From contig JAEWQH010000051.1 of the NCBI GenBank assembly GCA_023399275.1, forward strand, positions 1 through 20,877: a DNA stretch of 20,877 nt, read 5' to 3'. Below, piece after piece: positions 1 through 7,637 of the stretch. Every line of letters begins with the position of its first letter. The stretch's first letter is position 1. Position numbers and translations under genes: made by a program. The notes beneath the pieces were generated by a model, which was not told the DNA's origin, searched no databases, and was given only the letters and a program-made list of their open reading frames with translations. Source of the DNA: Bacillota bacterium. GTDB taxonomy: Bacteria > Bacillota > Clostridia > Christensenellales > CAG-138.

Positions 1-197
1 CGCTTGGCGAGGAGCTGCTGCGTCCGCTTTTTCCGCTGTTTGTTGAAGACGCGGTCGCCGTATTTGTCATCTCCGACAACCGGGTGGCCGATCGCCGCCA
101 TCTGCACGCGAATTTGGTGCGTGCGCCAAGCGCGGTCTTGAGCGGAGCCAACGTCGCAGCTGGGTTTATGGACTGAGGGGTTCGGCGCTTGACAAGC
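1..197 (-). pseudogene. RluA-type pseudouridine synthase fragment, lacking its 5' part and cut at the window edge
   Basis: On the minus strand the frame open from 197 to the window edge encodes a stretch with RTHQIRV (125-105), then GHPVVGDDKYG. This is the C-terminal hallmark of RluA/RluC/RluD-type enzymes, which isomerise uridine to pseudouridine in rRNA or tRNA. An in-frame TAG lies at 200-198, and no ATG, GTG or TTG precedes the motif. The preceding gene ends only about 80 bases upstream, so there is no room for the N-terminal catalytic half with its HRLD-type aspartate. The residues just before RTHQIRV do not resemble the usual TGRTHQIRV context, which hints at a frameshift or junction near 126-140. 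The C-terminus lies beyond the window. It is probably a decayed remnant; a sequencing error or assembly junction is possible. Recognition of the motif is firm, the pseudogene status less so. Confidence 0.6.
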
Positions 198-279
198 CTA
201 GAGCGACTGCAACCGCAGAGCTTTTTGTGCGTTAGATGCAAACGGCCTTCGCTTTTTACATCCGAACACTTCTATTGCA

Positions 280-1134
280 TTACTTTTCCAAGAGAAAGCG
301 TTCGGCGCTGATTGCGCCAAGGCGCGCGCACTCTTCAGCGGGCAAGCCCTGTACACAGCCGTCTATAATGGCTGCGCTCATCGCGTCTCCTGCGCCGGAA
401 GTATCCGTAACAGGCCTTTCCTGAACCGGGATGACGCCGCAGCCTTCCGAGTCAGCCCAATAGACGCCTTCCTCCGCAAGATCGATAAATACGCGCCGGA
501 CACCCTGCTCTAAAAACCAGTCGGAGGCACGATAGATGCCGCGTAGCGTATCGCAGGACTTGCCCGAGAGAAAGCCCGCTTCGAAGCGGTTTGGTTTGAT
601 GGCGTAGCAGCGGCCGATGCTGCTGCCGATGCGCTTGGCCTTTGCGCAGCTAACGGGGTCGTAAAATAGAGGCGCGGTCACGTTTTCGCAGAGAAACCGC
701 AGCGACTCGGGAGAAAGGTTACCGTCTATGACACACATGCGCGCGGTATTCATCTGCGGCAGCAACGTTCCGAGATACTCTGGCGTGAGATGATCCAGCA
801 CAGACATATCGCTGATGCCTACGAGCATGTCGCCGTCTTCATCGAAAATGCCGATATAGGTGCCCGTATGCTCGGTCGCCGCATAGGTGTACGTGAGCGA
901 AACGTTTGCCTTGCGGCAGCTTTCGCGCACCATGCCTGCGTGGAAGCCGGAGCCGATAGCGCTCACAAGCTCCGTATGGTAGCCGAGCGCGGCCAGATGC
1001 CTGGCAATGTTGTGGCCCACGCCGCCGACGCGGATATTCACGCGCCCGAGATTGCTGTCTCGTTCGCGGCAAATGCTGTCGGGTTTACCGGTAATGTCGA
1101 TGGCGGCGCCGCCGACGAGGTATATGAATTCCAT
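280..1134 (-). CDS. psuK: PfkB-family sugar kinase, probably pseudouridine kinase
   Basis: This 284-residue protein belongs to the PfkB/ribokinase family, which phosphorylates sugars and nucleosides with ATP. The N-terminus reads VGGAAIDITG, followed by a DSN..GRV..RVGGVGHNIARHLAALG block (about 27-51), which matches the pattern I recall for E. coli PsuK (DSNPGK...GGVGRNIA). Other agreeing blocks are GDMLVGISDM (101-110), FYDPVS (158-163), KPNRFEA (180-186) and the catalytic DTSGAGDA (244-251), with Asp250 as base. PsuK makes pseudouridine 5'-phosphate, which the glycosidase PsuG then splits; no psuG is visible here. The ATG at 1134 is chosen over an upstream in-frame start at 1155 because GGAGG lies 7 bases before it. 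The gene follows the D-aminoacylase by 33 bases on the same strand, so they are likely cotranscribed. PfkB membership is certain; the substrate is an inference. Confidence 0.85.
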   Translation of the reverse strand: MEFIYLVGGAAIDITGKPDSICRERDSNLGRVNIRVGGVGHNIARHLAALGYHTELVSAIGSGFHAGMVRESCRKANVSLTYTYAATEHTGTYIGIFDEDGDMLVGISDMSVLDHLTPEYLGTLLPQMNTARMCVIDGNLSPESLRFLCENVTAPLFYDPVSCAKAKRIGSSIGRCYAIKPNRFEAGFLSGKSCDTLRGIYRASDWFLEQGVRRVFIDLAEEGVYWADSEGCGVIPVQERPVTDTSGAGDAMSAAIIDGCVQGLPAEECARLGAISAERFLLEK

Positions 1135-1167
1135 GGGGTTCCTCCGTTCCTGCAAGCGGGGGTGCAG

Positions 1168-2724
1168 TTATATTTGTGGTAAGTCTATCTGCCTGCCTCC
1201 GATCCAGATCCGCTCGATGCCCTGCGTCAGTGCGCTGCCGCAGCGATAGGTCGCGGCATCGAAAAACGAGTTCAAATCGACCAGAAGCGCGTCGGCGTCT
1301 ATGCCGTCTTGAATGCGTCCTTTGCGCGACAGTCCGAGAAATTCCGCGGCTTGACCGCTCATCTTGCGGATCATCGCCTCCGGCGTAAGCAGCCGTCCTT
1401 TGCGTACCAGCAGATCATAAGCGTGCGCAGTGCTGCCGAATGCACGCGGATGCGGATTTTCGCCCGCCTTGCCGATTAGCCCGTCGGTGCCGAGCACGCA
1501 AAGCGGGTGGGTGAGGATCTCGATCACATCCGTCTCGCTCATGTGAAAATAGATGCCGAGTCCAAGCCCGCCATTTTGTATCAGTATATCACAATACGCG
1601 TCAAAGGGGTCCATACCGGCCTGCTTTGCATACTCGGAGATGAACATGCCCTCCGCGCGCCGGTCGATTGGACAGCTTGCGACGAAGACACCGCCGAAGC
1701 CGCCGCAGTTGTAGACATAGTTGTCATAGTCGCTGATCCGGCCGATCTCCTCGCGGATCATCGCCCGCTGCTGTGGGTTTTTCAGCGCGGTGATCAGTCC
1801 ACGCATACCGTCGGTGAAATAGCGCGGCGGAATGGAGACGTTTAGCGACGTGCAGCCTGCCGTGTAAGGATAGCTATCGACCATGGCGCGCAGGCCGTTT
1901 TCCACTGCGCGGTCAAGTTGGGTGAGCAATTCGTGTGGCTTGCCCCAGTTTTGCCGCCCGGCGGCTTTGAGATGCGACACGCAGAGCGGAACGTCCGCCT
2001 CAATGGCCAGCTGCATGGTTTCGGCGCGCGCTTCGATCACGCGGTCGCCTTCGTTGCGGGAATGGTTGGCGTAGATACCGCCCTCCTCGTGCAGCACGTG
2101 TAGCAGAGCGAGGATCTCTTTGTTGTCCGCATAGCAGCTCGGCGCGTAGACCTGCCCGGTGGAGAGGCCGAGCGCACCTGCGCGGATGCAACGGCGCAGC
2201 ATGTCCTTCATGCGTTGCAGTTGCGCCGCATCCGGCTTGCGGTTTTTGTAGCCCATCGCCCAGAGACGCAGCGTACCGTGGCCGACAAAGCTCTTTGTTG
2301 TGATCGGGTTTTTCAGCCCTTCCATCCAGCGCGAGAACCCCGCCATGCCGTCTAGCACGCCGAGATCGTCCGGCAGATCCGGATGGGGCGCGATGCCCGA
2401 GATAAACCGCGAAAACTGCGCGCCGGCCGTGGCATCCGCCGGGAAGAGGGACACGCCGCATTGTCCCGCAATCTGCGTCGTGATGCCCTGGTTGAGCTTG
2501 CTCAGCGTTGCGTAGGGGCTGACGAGCGTCAGGTCGCCGTGCGAATGCGCATCTACAAACCCCGGCAGGAGCGCGAGGCCGCTTGCTTCGATTGTCTCTG
2601 CCGCCTGCGGCAGTTCGCCGCCGCGAAAGACGCGGATGCAGCCATGCTCAAAACCGACGCTGCCCATGAACGGGGGAGCGCCGGTTCCATCGTAGATCAT
2701 GCAGTTTCGAATCAGTGTTTCCAT
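1168..2724 (-). CDS. N-acyl-D-amino-acid deacylase (D-aminoacylase), amidohydrolase superfamily
   Basis: This 518-residue metal-dependent amidohydrolase should release free D-amino acids from N-acyl-D-amino acids in the cytoplasm; no signal peptide is seen. The N-terminal METLIRNCMIYDGTG is the usual opening beta strand. PGFVDAHSHGD follows, with the metal-binding HxH at about 60-62. GQCGVS (about 88-93) carries the cysteine that the D-aminoacylase group uses as a metal ligand. YANHSRNEGD (about 218-226), SHLKAAG (about 249-255) and the late LGTDG aspartate (about 412) complete the site. Length fits the family (about 480-540). The start is set at ATG 2724 because the protein then begins in the typical way; an in-frame TTG at 2748 is possible, and neither has a strong ribosome binding site. 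The putative psuK lies 33 bases downstream and a zinc-ribbon gene 68 bases upstream. The exact acyl-amino acid cannot be told; dihydroorotase-like relatives are less likely. Confidence 0.88.
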   Translation of the reverse strand: METLIRNCMIYDGTGAPPFMGSVGFEHGCIRVFRGGELPQAAETIEASGLALLPGFVDAHSHGDLTLVSPYATLSKLNQGITTQIAGQCGVSLFPADATAGAQFSRFISGIAPHPDLPDDLGVLDGMAGFSRWMEGLKNPITTKSFVGHGTLRLWAMGYKNRKPDAAQLQRMKDMLRRCIRAGALGLSTGQVYAPSCYADNKEILALLHVLHEEGGIYANHSRNEGDRVIEARAETMQLAIEADVPLCVSHLKAAGRQNWGKPHELLTQLDRAVENGLRAMVDSYPYTAGCTSLNVSIPPRYFTDGMRGLITALKNPQQRAMIREEIGRISDYDNYVYNCGGFGGVFVASCPIDRRAEGMFISEYAKQAGMDPFDAYCDILIQNGGLGLGIYFHMSETDVIEILTHPLCVLGTDGLIGKAGENPHPRAFGSTAHAYDLLVRKGRLLTPEAMIRKMSGQAAEFLGLSRKGRIQDGIDADALLVDLNSFFDAATYRCGSALTQGIERIWIGGRQIDLPQI

Positions 2725-2792
2725 GTTTTCGCCGCGGCTGGCCTGCAAAAGCGGCTCGCCGCATCTTCCTCCGAAGCGCTCATTACACAGGC

Positions 2793-3206
2793 TCAGTTTT
2801 TGATCAACCGGATCGTGCCGATAAACGGCAGGTCTTTATCGTCCTTGTTGGCGACGTTGATGATGCCGATCAACGAGAGCACGAAGCTCGCCAGCCCGAC
2901 CAGCCCGCTGAGGATGTCGCCAAGCACCGGAATCCAGGAAAAGATGCCGGCCGCGACAACTGCAATGACCTCCAGAAGCAGCAGGTTCATGCCGCGCACG
3001 GCGTGGGCGCGCACGAAGGGCGTTTGGTCTTTGACCAGATAGGGAATCAGCGCGAATACGCCGAGATAGGCAAGGATGCCCATCAGCGTCTGATTTGAGC
3101 TGGCCGAGCCGCTGCTGCGCACCGCGCCGGGAACCGGTTCTCCGCAGTTGCCGCAGGCTTTGTCGCCATCGTTGAGCTGTGAGCCGCACTTGGAACAGTA
3201 TGCCAT
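2793..3206 (-). CDS. Zinc-ribbon membrane protein, DUF4870-like
   Basis: This 137-residue protein opens with a four-cysteine zinc ribbon (Cys4, Cys7, Cys18, Cys21), then a Ser/Gly-rich linker (about 28-40). The membrane part has hydrophobic segments at about 41-58, 73-92 and 97-118. The segment YLVKDQTPFVRAHAVRGMN (about 56-74) between them resembles the DUF4870/Tic20-like family, in which a conserved histidine lies in a short loop. The function is unknown; the family is usually described as small integral membrane proteins. A good ribosome binding site (GGAGGAC) precedes ATG 3206. The gene lies 78 bases downstream of a second zinc-ribbon membrane gene with nearly the same cysteine spacing, and both are probably read from the promoter at 3732-3761. 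The family call comes from pattern memory only. Confidence 0.75.
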   Translation of the reverse strand: MAYCSKCGSQLNDGDKACGNCGEPVPGAVRSSGSASSNQTLMGILAYLGVFALIPYLVKDQTPFVRAHAVRGMNLLLLEVIAVVAAGIFSWIPVLGDILSGLVGLASFVLSLIGIINVANKDDKDLPFIGTIRLIKN

Positions 3207-3284
3207 GGATTTGTCCTCCGTCGTTGTTTTGTTTACGCGTTCGTCACGCGATGTATCCGCCCAGCTGCGGGGTGTTCATCGTGC

Positions 3285-3677
3285 TCAAGCATTCCAATTG
3301 GTCAGAGAACCGATCGTTCCGCCGAGTACGATTATGCCGATCAAAATGACCAGATAAAGTGCAATTGCAAGCCCAAGCAGGATGAGGTATGCGCGTGCGA
3401 GATTGCGGCGGTTGAGGTTGTAGGTTCCGCCGGATGCCCAGACGATGGCGAGGATAAACCCCGCGATGGGCAGCCCGAGCAGCAGAATCGAGCCGACGAA
3501 GCCCCAACTGCCGAGTACGGCATAGGGCGAGTTTGCCGCGGGCTCCGCATCGACCGCTTGCGCCGTCGGCGGCAGTGGCGGCGCGGCCTGCGTGGCCTGT
3601 GGCACAGGCGTGCCGCAGTTGGAGCAGGTCTTGTCCAGCGCATAAACGGGTTTTCCGCAGTTTTCGCAAAATGGCAT
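3285..3677 (-). CDS. Zinc-ribbon membrane protein with two transmembrane segments, function unknown
   Basis: This 130-residue protein has a zinc ribbon at the N-terminus (Cys4, Cys7, Cys18, Cys21). A Pro/Ala-rich linker (about 25-50) follows, then two hydrophobic segments at about 58-80 and 97-119 with a polar NLNRRNLARAY loop between them. The layout resembles the CD225/interferon-induced-transmembrane-like or DUF4190-like small proteins found behind zinc ribbons in Firmicutes, but I cannot assign a family firmly. The start at 3677 is supported by GGAGGAG six bases upstream; the frame stays open further 5' to 3911 but that part is low-complexity Arg/Ala shadow sequence that would run into the pheT terminator. 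It is the first gene behind the promoter at 3732-3761. Its cysteine spacing matches the next gene's ribbon exactly, so the pair share an N-terminal module attached to different membrane domains. Confidence 0.75.
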   Translation of the reverse strand: MPFCENCGKPVYALDKTCSNCGTPVPQATQAAPPLPPTAQAVDAEPAANSPYAVLGSWGFVGSILLLGLPIAGFILAIVWASGGTYNLNRRNLARAYLILLGLAIALYLVILIGIIVLGGTIGSLTNWNA

Positions 3678-3731
3678 GGTTTGCTCCTCCCATCCGTCGC
3701 CGAAGGCGAGCGATATCCGTTCTTCAGCACC

Positions 3732-3761
3732 AGTATACGGCATGCTGCGCACGTTTTTCAA
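3732..3761 (-). promoter_or_regulatory. Sigma-A-type promoter of the zinc-ribbon gene pair
   Basis: On the minus strand TTGAAA (3761-3756) and TATACT (3737-3732) are separated by 18 bases. Start of transcription would be near 3725, about 48 bases before the ATG at 3677. It lies just downstream of the pheT terminator, as expected for a new transcription unit. Confidence 0.6.
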
Positions 3762-3810
3762 CAGAGATCGCAAAAACGCACAGGTGGATGCGCAGGATTC
3801 CATCCCGGGC

Positions 3811-3857
3811 GCGAAAAAACATAAAACCCGGCGCACAAGCCTCGCTGCACGCCGGGC
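3811..3857 (-). terminator. Intrinsic terminator of pheST
   Basis: Read on the minus strand, the arms CCCGGCG (3856-3850) and CGCCGGG (3833-3827) form a seven-pair GC stem with a 16-base loop. A T-rich tract (TTTTATGTTTTTT, 3826-3814) follows. It starts about 30 bases after the pheT stop codon. Confidence 0.8.
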
Positions 3858-3886
3858 ATAGGAAGGCTGTCGGAGCCGAGCGGACG

Positions 3887-6283
3887 CTACGCGCGCAGCG
3901 GCGCGCCGCATGCCTTGAGCGCGTCGATGATCGCGTCCATACCGCGCTTGATCTCCTCATCCGAAAGGGTGTGATCCTCCGCGCGCAGAGAAAACGAAAA
4001 CGCGAGACTCTTCTTGCCTGCGGGGATACCGAGGCCCGCGTAGGTGTCAAACAACCGCACGTCGGAGATGATGACACCTGCGGGAGCGGTCTCGATGATG
4101 CGCTTGAGCACGGCGGATTCCATGCTGGAGTCCACAACGACAGCAAGGTCGCGCTCTGCCGCCGGGAAACGGGGCAGCGGCTCAAAGCGCTTGCCCGTGC
4201 TGTGGCACTCCGCAAGCGCGGAGAAGCACAGTTCGGCGATGCAGACGCGCCCATCGGCCTTCCAGGCGGCCGCCACATCCGGATGCAGCTCGCCAAACAC
4301 GCCCAGGGATGCGCCGGAGGAGGAGAGAATCTCCGCAGCGCGGCCGGGTTGCAGGTAGCTTGCATCACTCCTTTGGCAGACGGTGCCCTGCAGGCCAAGC
4401 ACGCGGAACAGCTCCTCTAGCATGCCCTTGAGCAGATAGAAATCCGCGCCGTCGCCGCCAAGGATGATGCCGATCTTCTTGCGTTCCTCCGGCAGTTCTG
4501 CGCCGGTGTCCACATGCGTGTTGCCCACCTCGAAGAAACGCAGGTGCCCGCTCTTACGGTTTGCGTTTCGCACGAGGGAGTCCAGCATGCCGGGGATCAG
4601 CGTGGTGCGCATGAGACTCTGGTCCTCGCCGAAGGGGTTGAGGATGCGAACGGCCTTTCGCAGCTCGCTATTTGTGGGCAGCAGCAGCGCGTCGAAGACG
4701 GCAGGGCTTGTAAAGTTGTAGTTATACATCTCATACAGCCCCAGTGAAACGAGCGTATCCTTTGCGGTATCCTCGAGCAAAAAGAGTTCGTTGACGCGCC
4801 CGCGGAAGGTATCGCCCCGCATGAGCGTTGGCTTGATGTTGTAGTAGCCGTAGATACGCGCGATCTCCTCGGCGATATCCCAATCCGCCTCGATGCCGCT
4901 TTCGATATCCGTGCGGAAGTGTGGAATGGTTACGTGCAGCCCGCCCGGCGACGGCCGCGCATGGATGGAGATGGTGGAGAGCATATCTGCCATCTGGCGC
5001 GCGGAGAGGTCGAGCGCCAGCAAGGCGTTGATGTGATCTACGCTGACGGTGATCTCGCGCTCGGAGGGTTTTTCCTTTCGCACGTCGATCATCTCGCCTA
5101 CGACGGTGCCCGCTTTCAGTTCGGCTACGAGTTCGATGGCGCGCTGCAGCGCAAGCTCCGCGTTCACGGGCTCCACGCCTTTGATGAAGCGGCTTGCCGC
5201 GTCGGTGACGTGCCGCAGTTTTCGTGCCGTTGCGCGGATATTGCTGCCCTTGAACACGGCGGACTCAAATAGCACGGCCTGCGTCTGCGCCGTGATCTCG
5301 GAGTTCAGTCCGCCCATCACGCCCGCGATGCCGACGCCGCGGCTCTCGTCCGCAATCAGCAGCATATCCGGCGAGACCGCGCGCTCGCGCTGATCCAGCG
5401 TGGTGACGACTTCGCCCTCATGCGCGTTGCGCACGATGATGTGGCTGCCCTGGATGCAGGCCAGGTCGAAGGCGTGCATCGGGTGCCCGTACTCCACGAG
5501 CACATAGTTTGTGATATCCACGATGTTGTTGATGGGCCGCATGCCGACCGCCCTGAGCTTTCGCTGCATCCAGGCGGGAGACGGTTCGATGACGATATCC
5601 TTCACCACGCGGGCGGTATAGCGCGGGCAGAGGTCGTAGTTTTCGATGGAAACGCGTGCGTAGTCCGCCGCGCTTGCCGTACCTTTGACCGGGTTGATCT
5701 GCGGCTCGGAAAACGGCTGCCTGAGCGCCGCCGCCGCCTCGCGACACATGCCGATGATGCCGATGCAGTCCGGCCGGTTCGGCGTGAGTTCAAACTCGAA
5801 GATATCGTCGTCGAAGCCCAGCGCCGTCTCGATCGGTTGGCCGAGCGGATGCTCTTCCTGCAGAATCAGGATGCCGTGCACCCCGCTGCCGGGGTAGTCC
5901 GCATCCGTCAGCCCCAGTTCCTCGCCGGAGCAGAGCATGCCGTAGCTCATAACCCCGCGCATGTTGACGGGGGCCATCTCCCGCCCGCCAAGCTTTGCGC
6001 CAACGACCGCAACGGGCACCAGCGCGCCGGAGAAGACGTTGTCCGCGCCGGTGACGATGGTGAGCACCGCGCTTGCGATATCCACTTGGCAGATATGCAG
6101 GTGGTCGGAGTTTTCGTGCCGGATCACGGAGAGCACGCGACCGACGACGACGCCCTCCACGCCCGCGAGCTCTTTTTCCACGCCCGCGCACTCGAAGCCG
6201 CGCCACATCATCTTCTCGATGAATTCCGCGTTGGTCACGTTGAAGTCTACGTATTCGCAGAGCCACTTCTTTGGCAGTTTCAT
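3887..6283 (-). CDS. pheT: Phenylalanine--tRNA ligase beta subunit
   Basis: This is the full-length (798 residues) large subunit of the alpha2-beta2 phenylalanyl-tRNA synthetase, which charges tRNA-Phe with phenylalanine using ATP. The N-terminus MKLPKKWLCEYVDF is typical. An EMAP-II-like tRNA-binding domain follows (about 40-150, with VVGRVLSVIRHENSDHLHICQVD). FELTPNRPDC marks entry to the B3/B4 editing region (about 165-380), where MRPINNIVDITNYV is conserved. The B5 domain (about 405-475) and the catalytic-like core come next, and a C-terminal anticodon-binding FDX-ACB domain (about 705-798) ends the protein. A GGGAGGG ribosome binding site lies about eight bases before ATG 6283. Only 15 bases separate it from pheS, so both are made from one T-box-controlled transcript. 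An intrinsic terminator follows. Nothing is missing. Confidence 0.98.
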   Translation of the reverse strand: MKLPKKWLCEYVDFNVTNAEFIEKMMWRGFECAGVEKELAGVEGVVVGRVLSVIRHENSDHLHICQVDIASAVLTIVTGADNVFSGALVPVAVVGAKLGGREMAPVNMRGVMSYGMLCSGEELGLTDADYPGSGVHGILILQEEHPLGQPIETALGFDDDIFEFELTPNRPDCIGIIGMCREAAAALRQPFSEPQINPVKGTASAADYARVSIENYDLCPRYTARVVKDIVIEPSPAWMQRKLRAVGMRPINNIVDITNYVLVEYGHPMHAFDLACIQGSHIIVRNAHEGEVVTTLDQRERAVSPDMLLIADESRGVGIAGVMGGLNSEITAQTQAVLFESAVFKGSNIRATARKLRHVTDAASRFIKGVEPVNAELALQRAIELVAELKAGTVVGEMIDVRKEKPSEREITVSVDHINALLALDLSARQMADMLSTISIHARPSPGGLHVTIPHFRTDIESGIEADWDIAEEIARIYGYYNIKPTLMRGDTFRGRVNELFLLEDTAKDTLVSLGLYEMYNYNFTSPAVFDALLLPTNSELRKAVRILNPFGEDQSLMRTTLIPGMLDSLVRNANRKSGHLRFFEVGNTHVDTGAELPEERKKIGIILGGDGADFYLLKGMLEELFRVLGLQGTVCQRSDASYLQPGRAAEILSSSGASLGVFGELHPDVAAAWKADGRVCIAELCFSALAECHSTGKRFEPLPRFPAAERDLAVVVDSSMESAVLKRIIETAPAGVIISDVRLFDTYAGLGIPAGKKSLAFSFSLRAEDHTLSDEEIKRGMDAIIDALKACGAPLRA

Positions 6284-6298
6284 ATTCGGTTCCCTCCC

Positions 6299-7327
6299 TT
6301 AGAACTGGCGCAGGAAGCGCGCGTCGTTTTCGTACTCGAGGCGGATGTCGTTGATGCCAAACTTGAGGTTTGCCATGCGATCCACGCCGAGGCCAAACGC
6401 AAGCCCCGTCCAAACCTTGGGGTCATAGCCGCAGTTGGCGATCTCGTGCGGGTTGGTCACGCCGCAGCCGAGGATCTCGATCCAGCCCGTGCCCTTGCAT
6501 ACGCGGCAGCCCTTACCGCCGCAGATGGAGCAGGAGACATCCAGCTCCGCCGAAGGCTCCGTAAACGGAAAGTAGCTCGGGCGCAGCCGGGTTTTCACGT
6601 CCTCGCCGAACACGGCATGCACAAACGCGTCGAGGATGCCCTTGAGATCGCCCAGTGTCAGCCCTTTGTCCACCACAAAGCCCTCGATCTGGTGAAACAC
6701 GGGGGAGTGGCTCGCGTCCACTTCGTCTACGCGGAAGACGCGACCGGGCATCAGCAGCCGAAACGGCGGCGTGAGTGAGGTCAGCGCGCGGATCTCGCAG
6801 GGGGAAGTGTGCGTGCGCAGCACAACGTTTTCATTGATGTAAAACGTATCCTGCATATCCCGCGCGGGGTGGTCCTTCGGCAGGTTCAGCAGGGTGAAGT
6901 TGTTGTCGTCCAGCTCGATCTCCGGTCCGTCGAACATCGAGAAGCCCATGCCGACCAGCGCATCCCGGATCAGCCGGTAGGTTTGCGTCATCGGGTGCAG
7001 GCGGCCGAGCGGCGCAGGAAGCTGCCCTGGCGCGGTGACGTCCAGCGCCTCCGCGGCAAAGCGGCGCTGCTTGGCGATCTCGCCGAGCGCCGCGCGCTTT
7101 TCGGAGACGACCGCCTCCAGCGCGGTCTTGACCTTGTTGGCAAACGCGCCGACGCTGGCGCGCTCGCTGCTTTCGAGTTTGCCCATCGTGCGCAGGATCG
7201 CCGTCAGCGAGCCATTTCGGCCGAGCACGTCTACCAGCTGCTGCTCCAGCTCCTCGGAAGACTGGCAGCTCTTGAGCTTTGCCTCGGCTTCCTCGCGCAG
7301 CTGCGCGAGAGACTCCATCATACCCAT
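6299..7327 (-). CDS. pheS: Phenylalanine--tRNA ligase alpha subunit
   Basis: This 342-residue catalytic subunit of phenylalanyl-tRNA synthetase carries an N-terminal coiled coil (about 1-95). The class II core follows: FDGPEIE (132-138), DTFYI (160-164), motif 2 from FRVDEVD to HQIEGF (198-217) and motif 3 GLAFGLGVDRM (308-318). A cysteine cluster, CSICGGKGCRVCKGTG (266-281), occupies the place where many bacterial PheS proteins have a similar insert and may bind zinc. ATG 7327 is selected because AGGAGGAG lies about nine bases upstream; the open frame further 5' runs through the T-box leader and is not coding. Two other ATGs (7321, 7318) follow closely and cannot be excluded. Expression is expected to rise when uncharged tRNA-Phe accumulates. 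Confidence 0.98.
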   Translation of the reverse strand: MGMMESLAQLREEAEAKLKSCQSSEELEQQLVDVLGRNGSLTAILRTMGKLESSERASVGAFANKVKTALEAVVSEKRAALGEIAKQRRFAAEALDVTAPGQLPAPLGRLHPMTQTYRLIRDALVGMGFSMFDGPEIELDDNNFTLLNLPKDHPARDMQDTFYINENVVLRTHTSPCEIRALTSLTPPFRLLMPGRVFRVDEVDASHSPVFHQIEGFVVDKGLTLGDLKGILDAFVHAVFGEDVKTRLRPSYFPFTEPSAELDVSCSICGGKGCRVCKGTGWIEILGCGVTNPHEIANCGYDPKVWTGLAFGLGVDRMANLKFGINDIRLEYENDARFLRQF

Positions 7328-7371
7328 GTTTGTATTCTCCTCCTTGTGCCTGTACATGCTCTGTGTGCGCC

Positions 7372-7412
7372 AAACAAAAGGCGCAATTCGCCGAAAAGGG
7401 ACGAATCGCGCC
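7372..7412 (-). terminator. Regulatory terminator of the pheS T-box leader
   Basis: On the minus strand GGCGCGATTCG (7412-7402) pairs with CGAATTGCGCC (7390-7380) in an 11-pair stem with one G-U pair. TTTTGTTT follows at 7379-7372. The 5' arm overlaps the end of the T-box antiterminator sequence, so the two structures are mutually exclusive, as expected of an attenuator. It ends 45 bases before the pheS ATG. Confidence 0.88.
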
Positions 7413-7632
7413 GTGGTACCACCCTCGTTTGCCCGCCCGGTGCATTGGCCGGGCAAGCCTCGATTCCGCTGTATCGGGCGGGCCCGTCGCCGGCTACAGA
7501 GCGCCCCGCGCTGTTCACCGGCAAGGCTCCGGGGCGAACTTGGTGTCCTGTCCTGCGCATACCGCTTTCAACCGGCGACGGTACTCTCTTTGGCGCGTGA
7601 CGAGGCCTTTTCCCCTTCATAGCCTGATTATG
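7372..7632 (-). promoter_or_regulatory. T-box riboswitch, phenylalanine-specific (pheS leader)
   Basis: The roughly 300-base region between the pheS start and the preceding gene is a T-box leader. Its strongest mark is the T-box sequence AGGGTGGTACCACGG (7425-7411), which binds the acceptor end of uncharged tRNA. Upstream in Stem I are AGAGAG, a GTTGAAAGCGGTA block like the AG-bulge/apical-loop region, and CCAAGTTCGCC containing UUC at 7538-7536 as specifier codon. UUC is a phenylalanine codon and agrees with the controlled genes. A stem III-like hairpin, TTGCCCG pairing with CGGGCGGGCAA, lies just before the T-box. The predicted 5' end (about 7633) comes from the promoter at 7640-7669. Uncharged tRNA-Phe should favour the antiterminator and read-through into pheST. 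Confidence 0.93.
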
Positions 7633-7637
7633 ATGAT

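Noticed and set aside
236..424. A 62-codon open frame on the plus strand at the left edge
   Set aside because: It overlaps the C-terminal end of the kinase gene on the other strand and has no ribosome binding site or motif.
2750..2763. ATG at 2763 (minus strand) behind a strong GGAGG as the start of the D-aminoacylase
   Set aside because: It is out of frame with the enzyme by one base; the frame it opens has no recognisable product.
2747..2764. GCGG/CCGC hairpin followed by TTTT on the minus strand as a terminator after the zinc-ribbon genes
   Set aside because: Only four base pairs with a 4-base T run, and it sits directly before the D-aminoacylase start; too weak to call.
5420..6778. A 452-codon open frame on the plus strand, opposite pheT and pheS
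   Set aside because: It is antisense to two certain synthetase genes, crosses their junction, and has shadow-type composition.
7411..7440. Possible tRNA-like sequence with GTGGTACCACC near the pheS leader
   Set aside because: It is the T-box antiterminator motif read on the other strand; no cloverleaf can be drawn.
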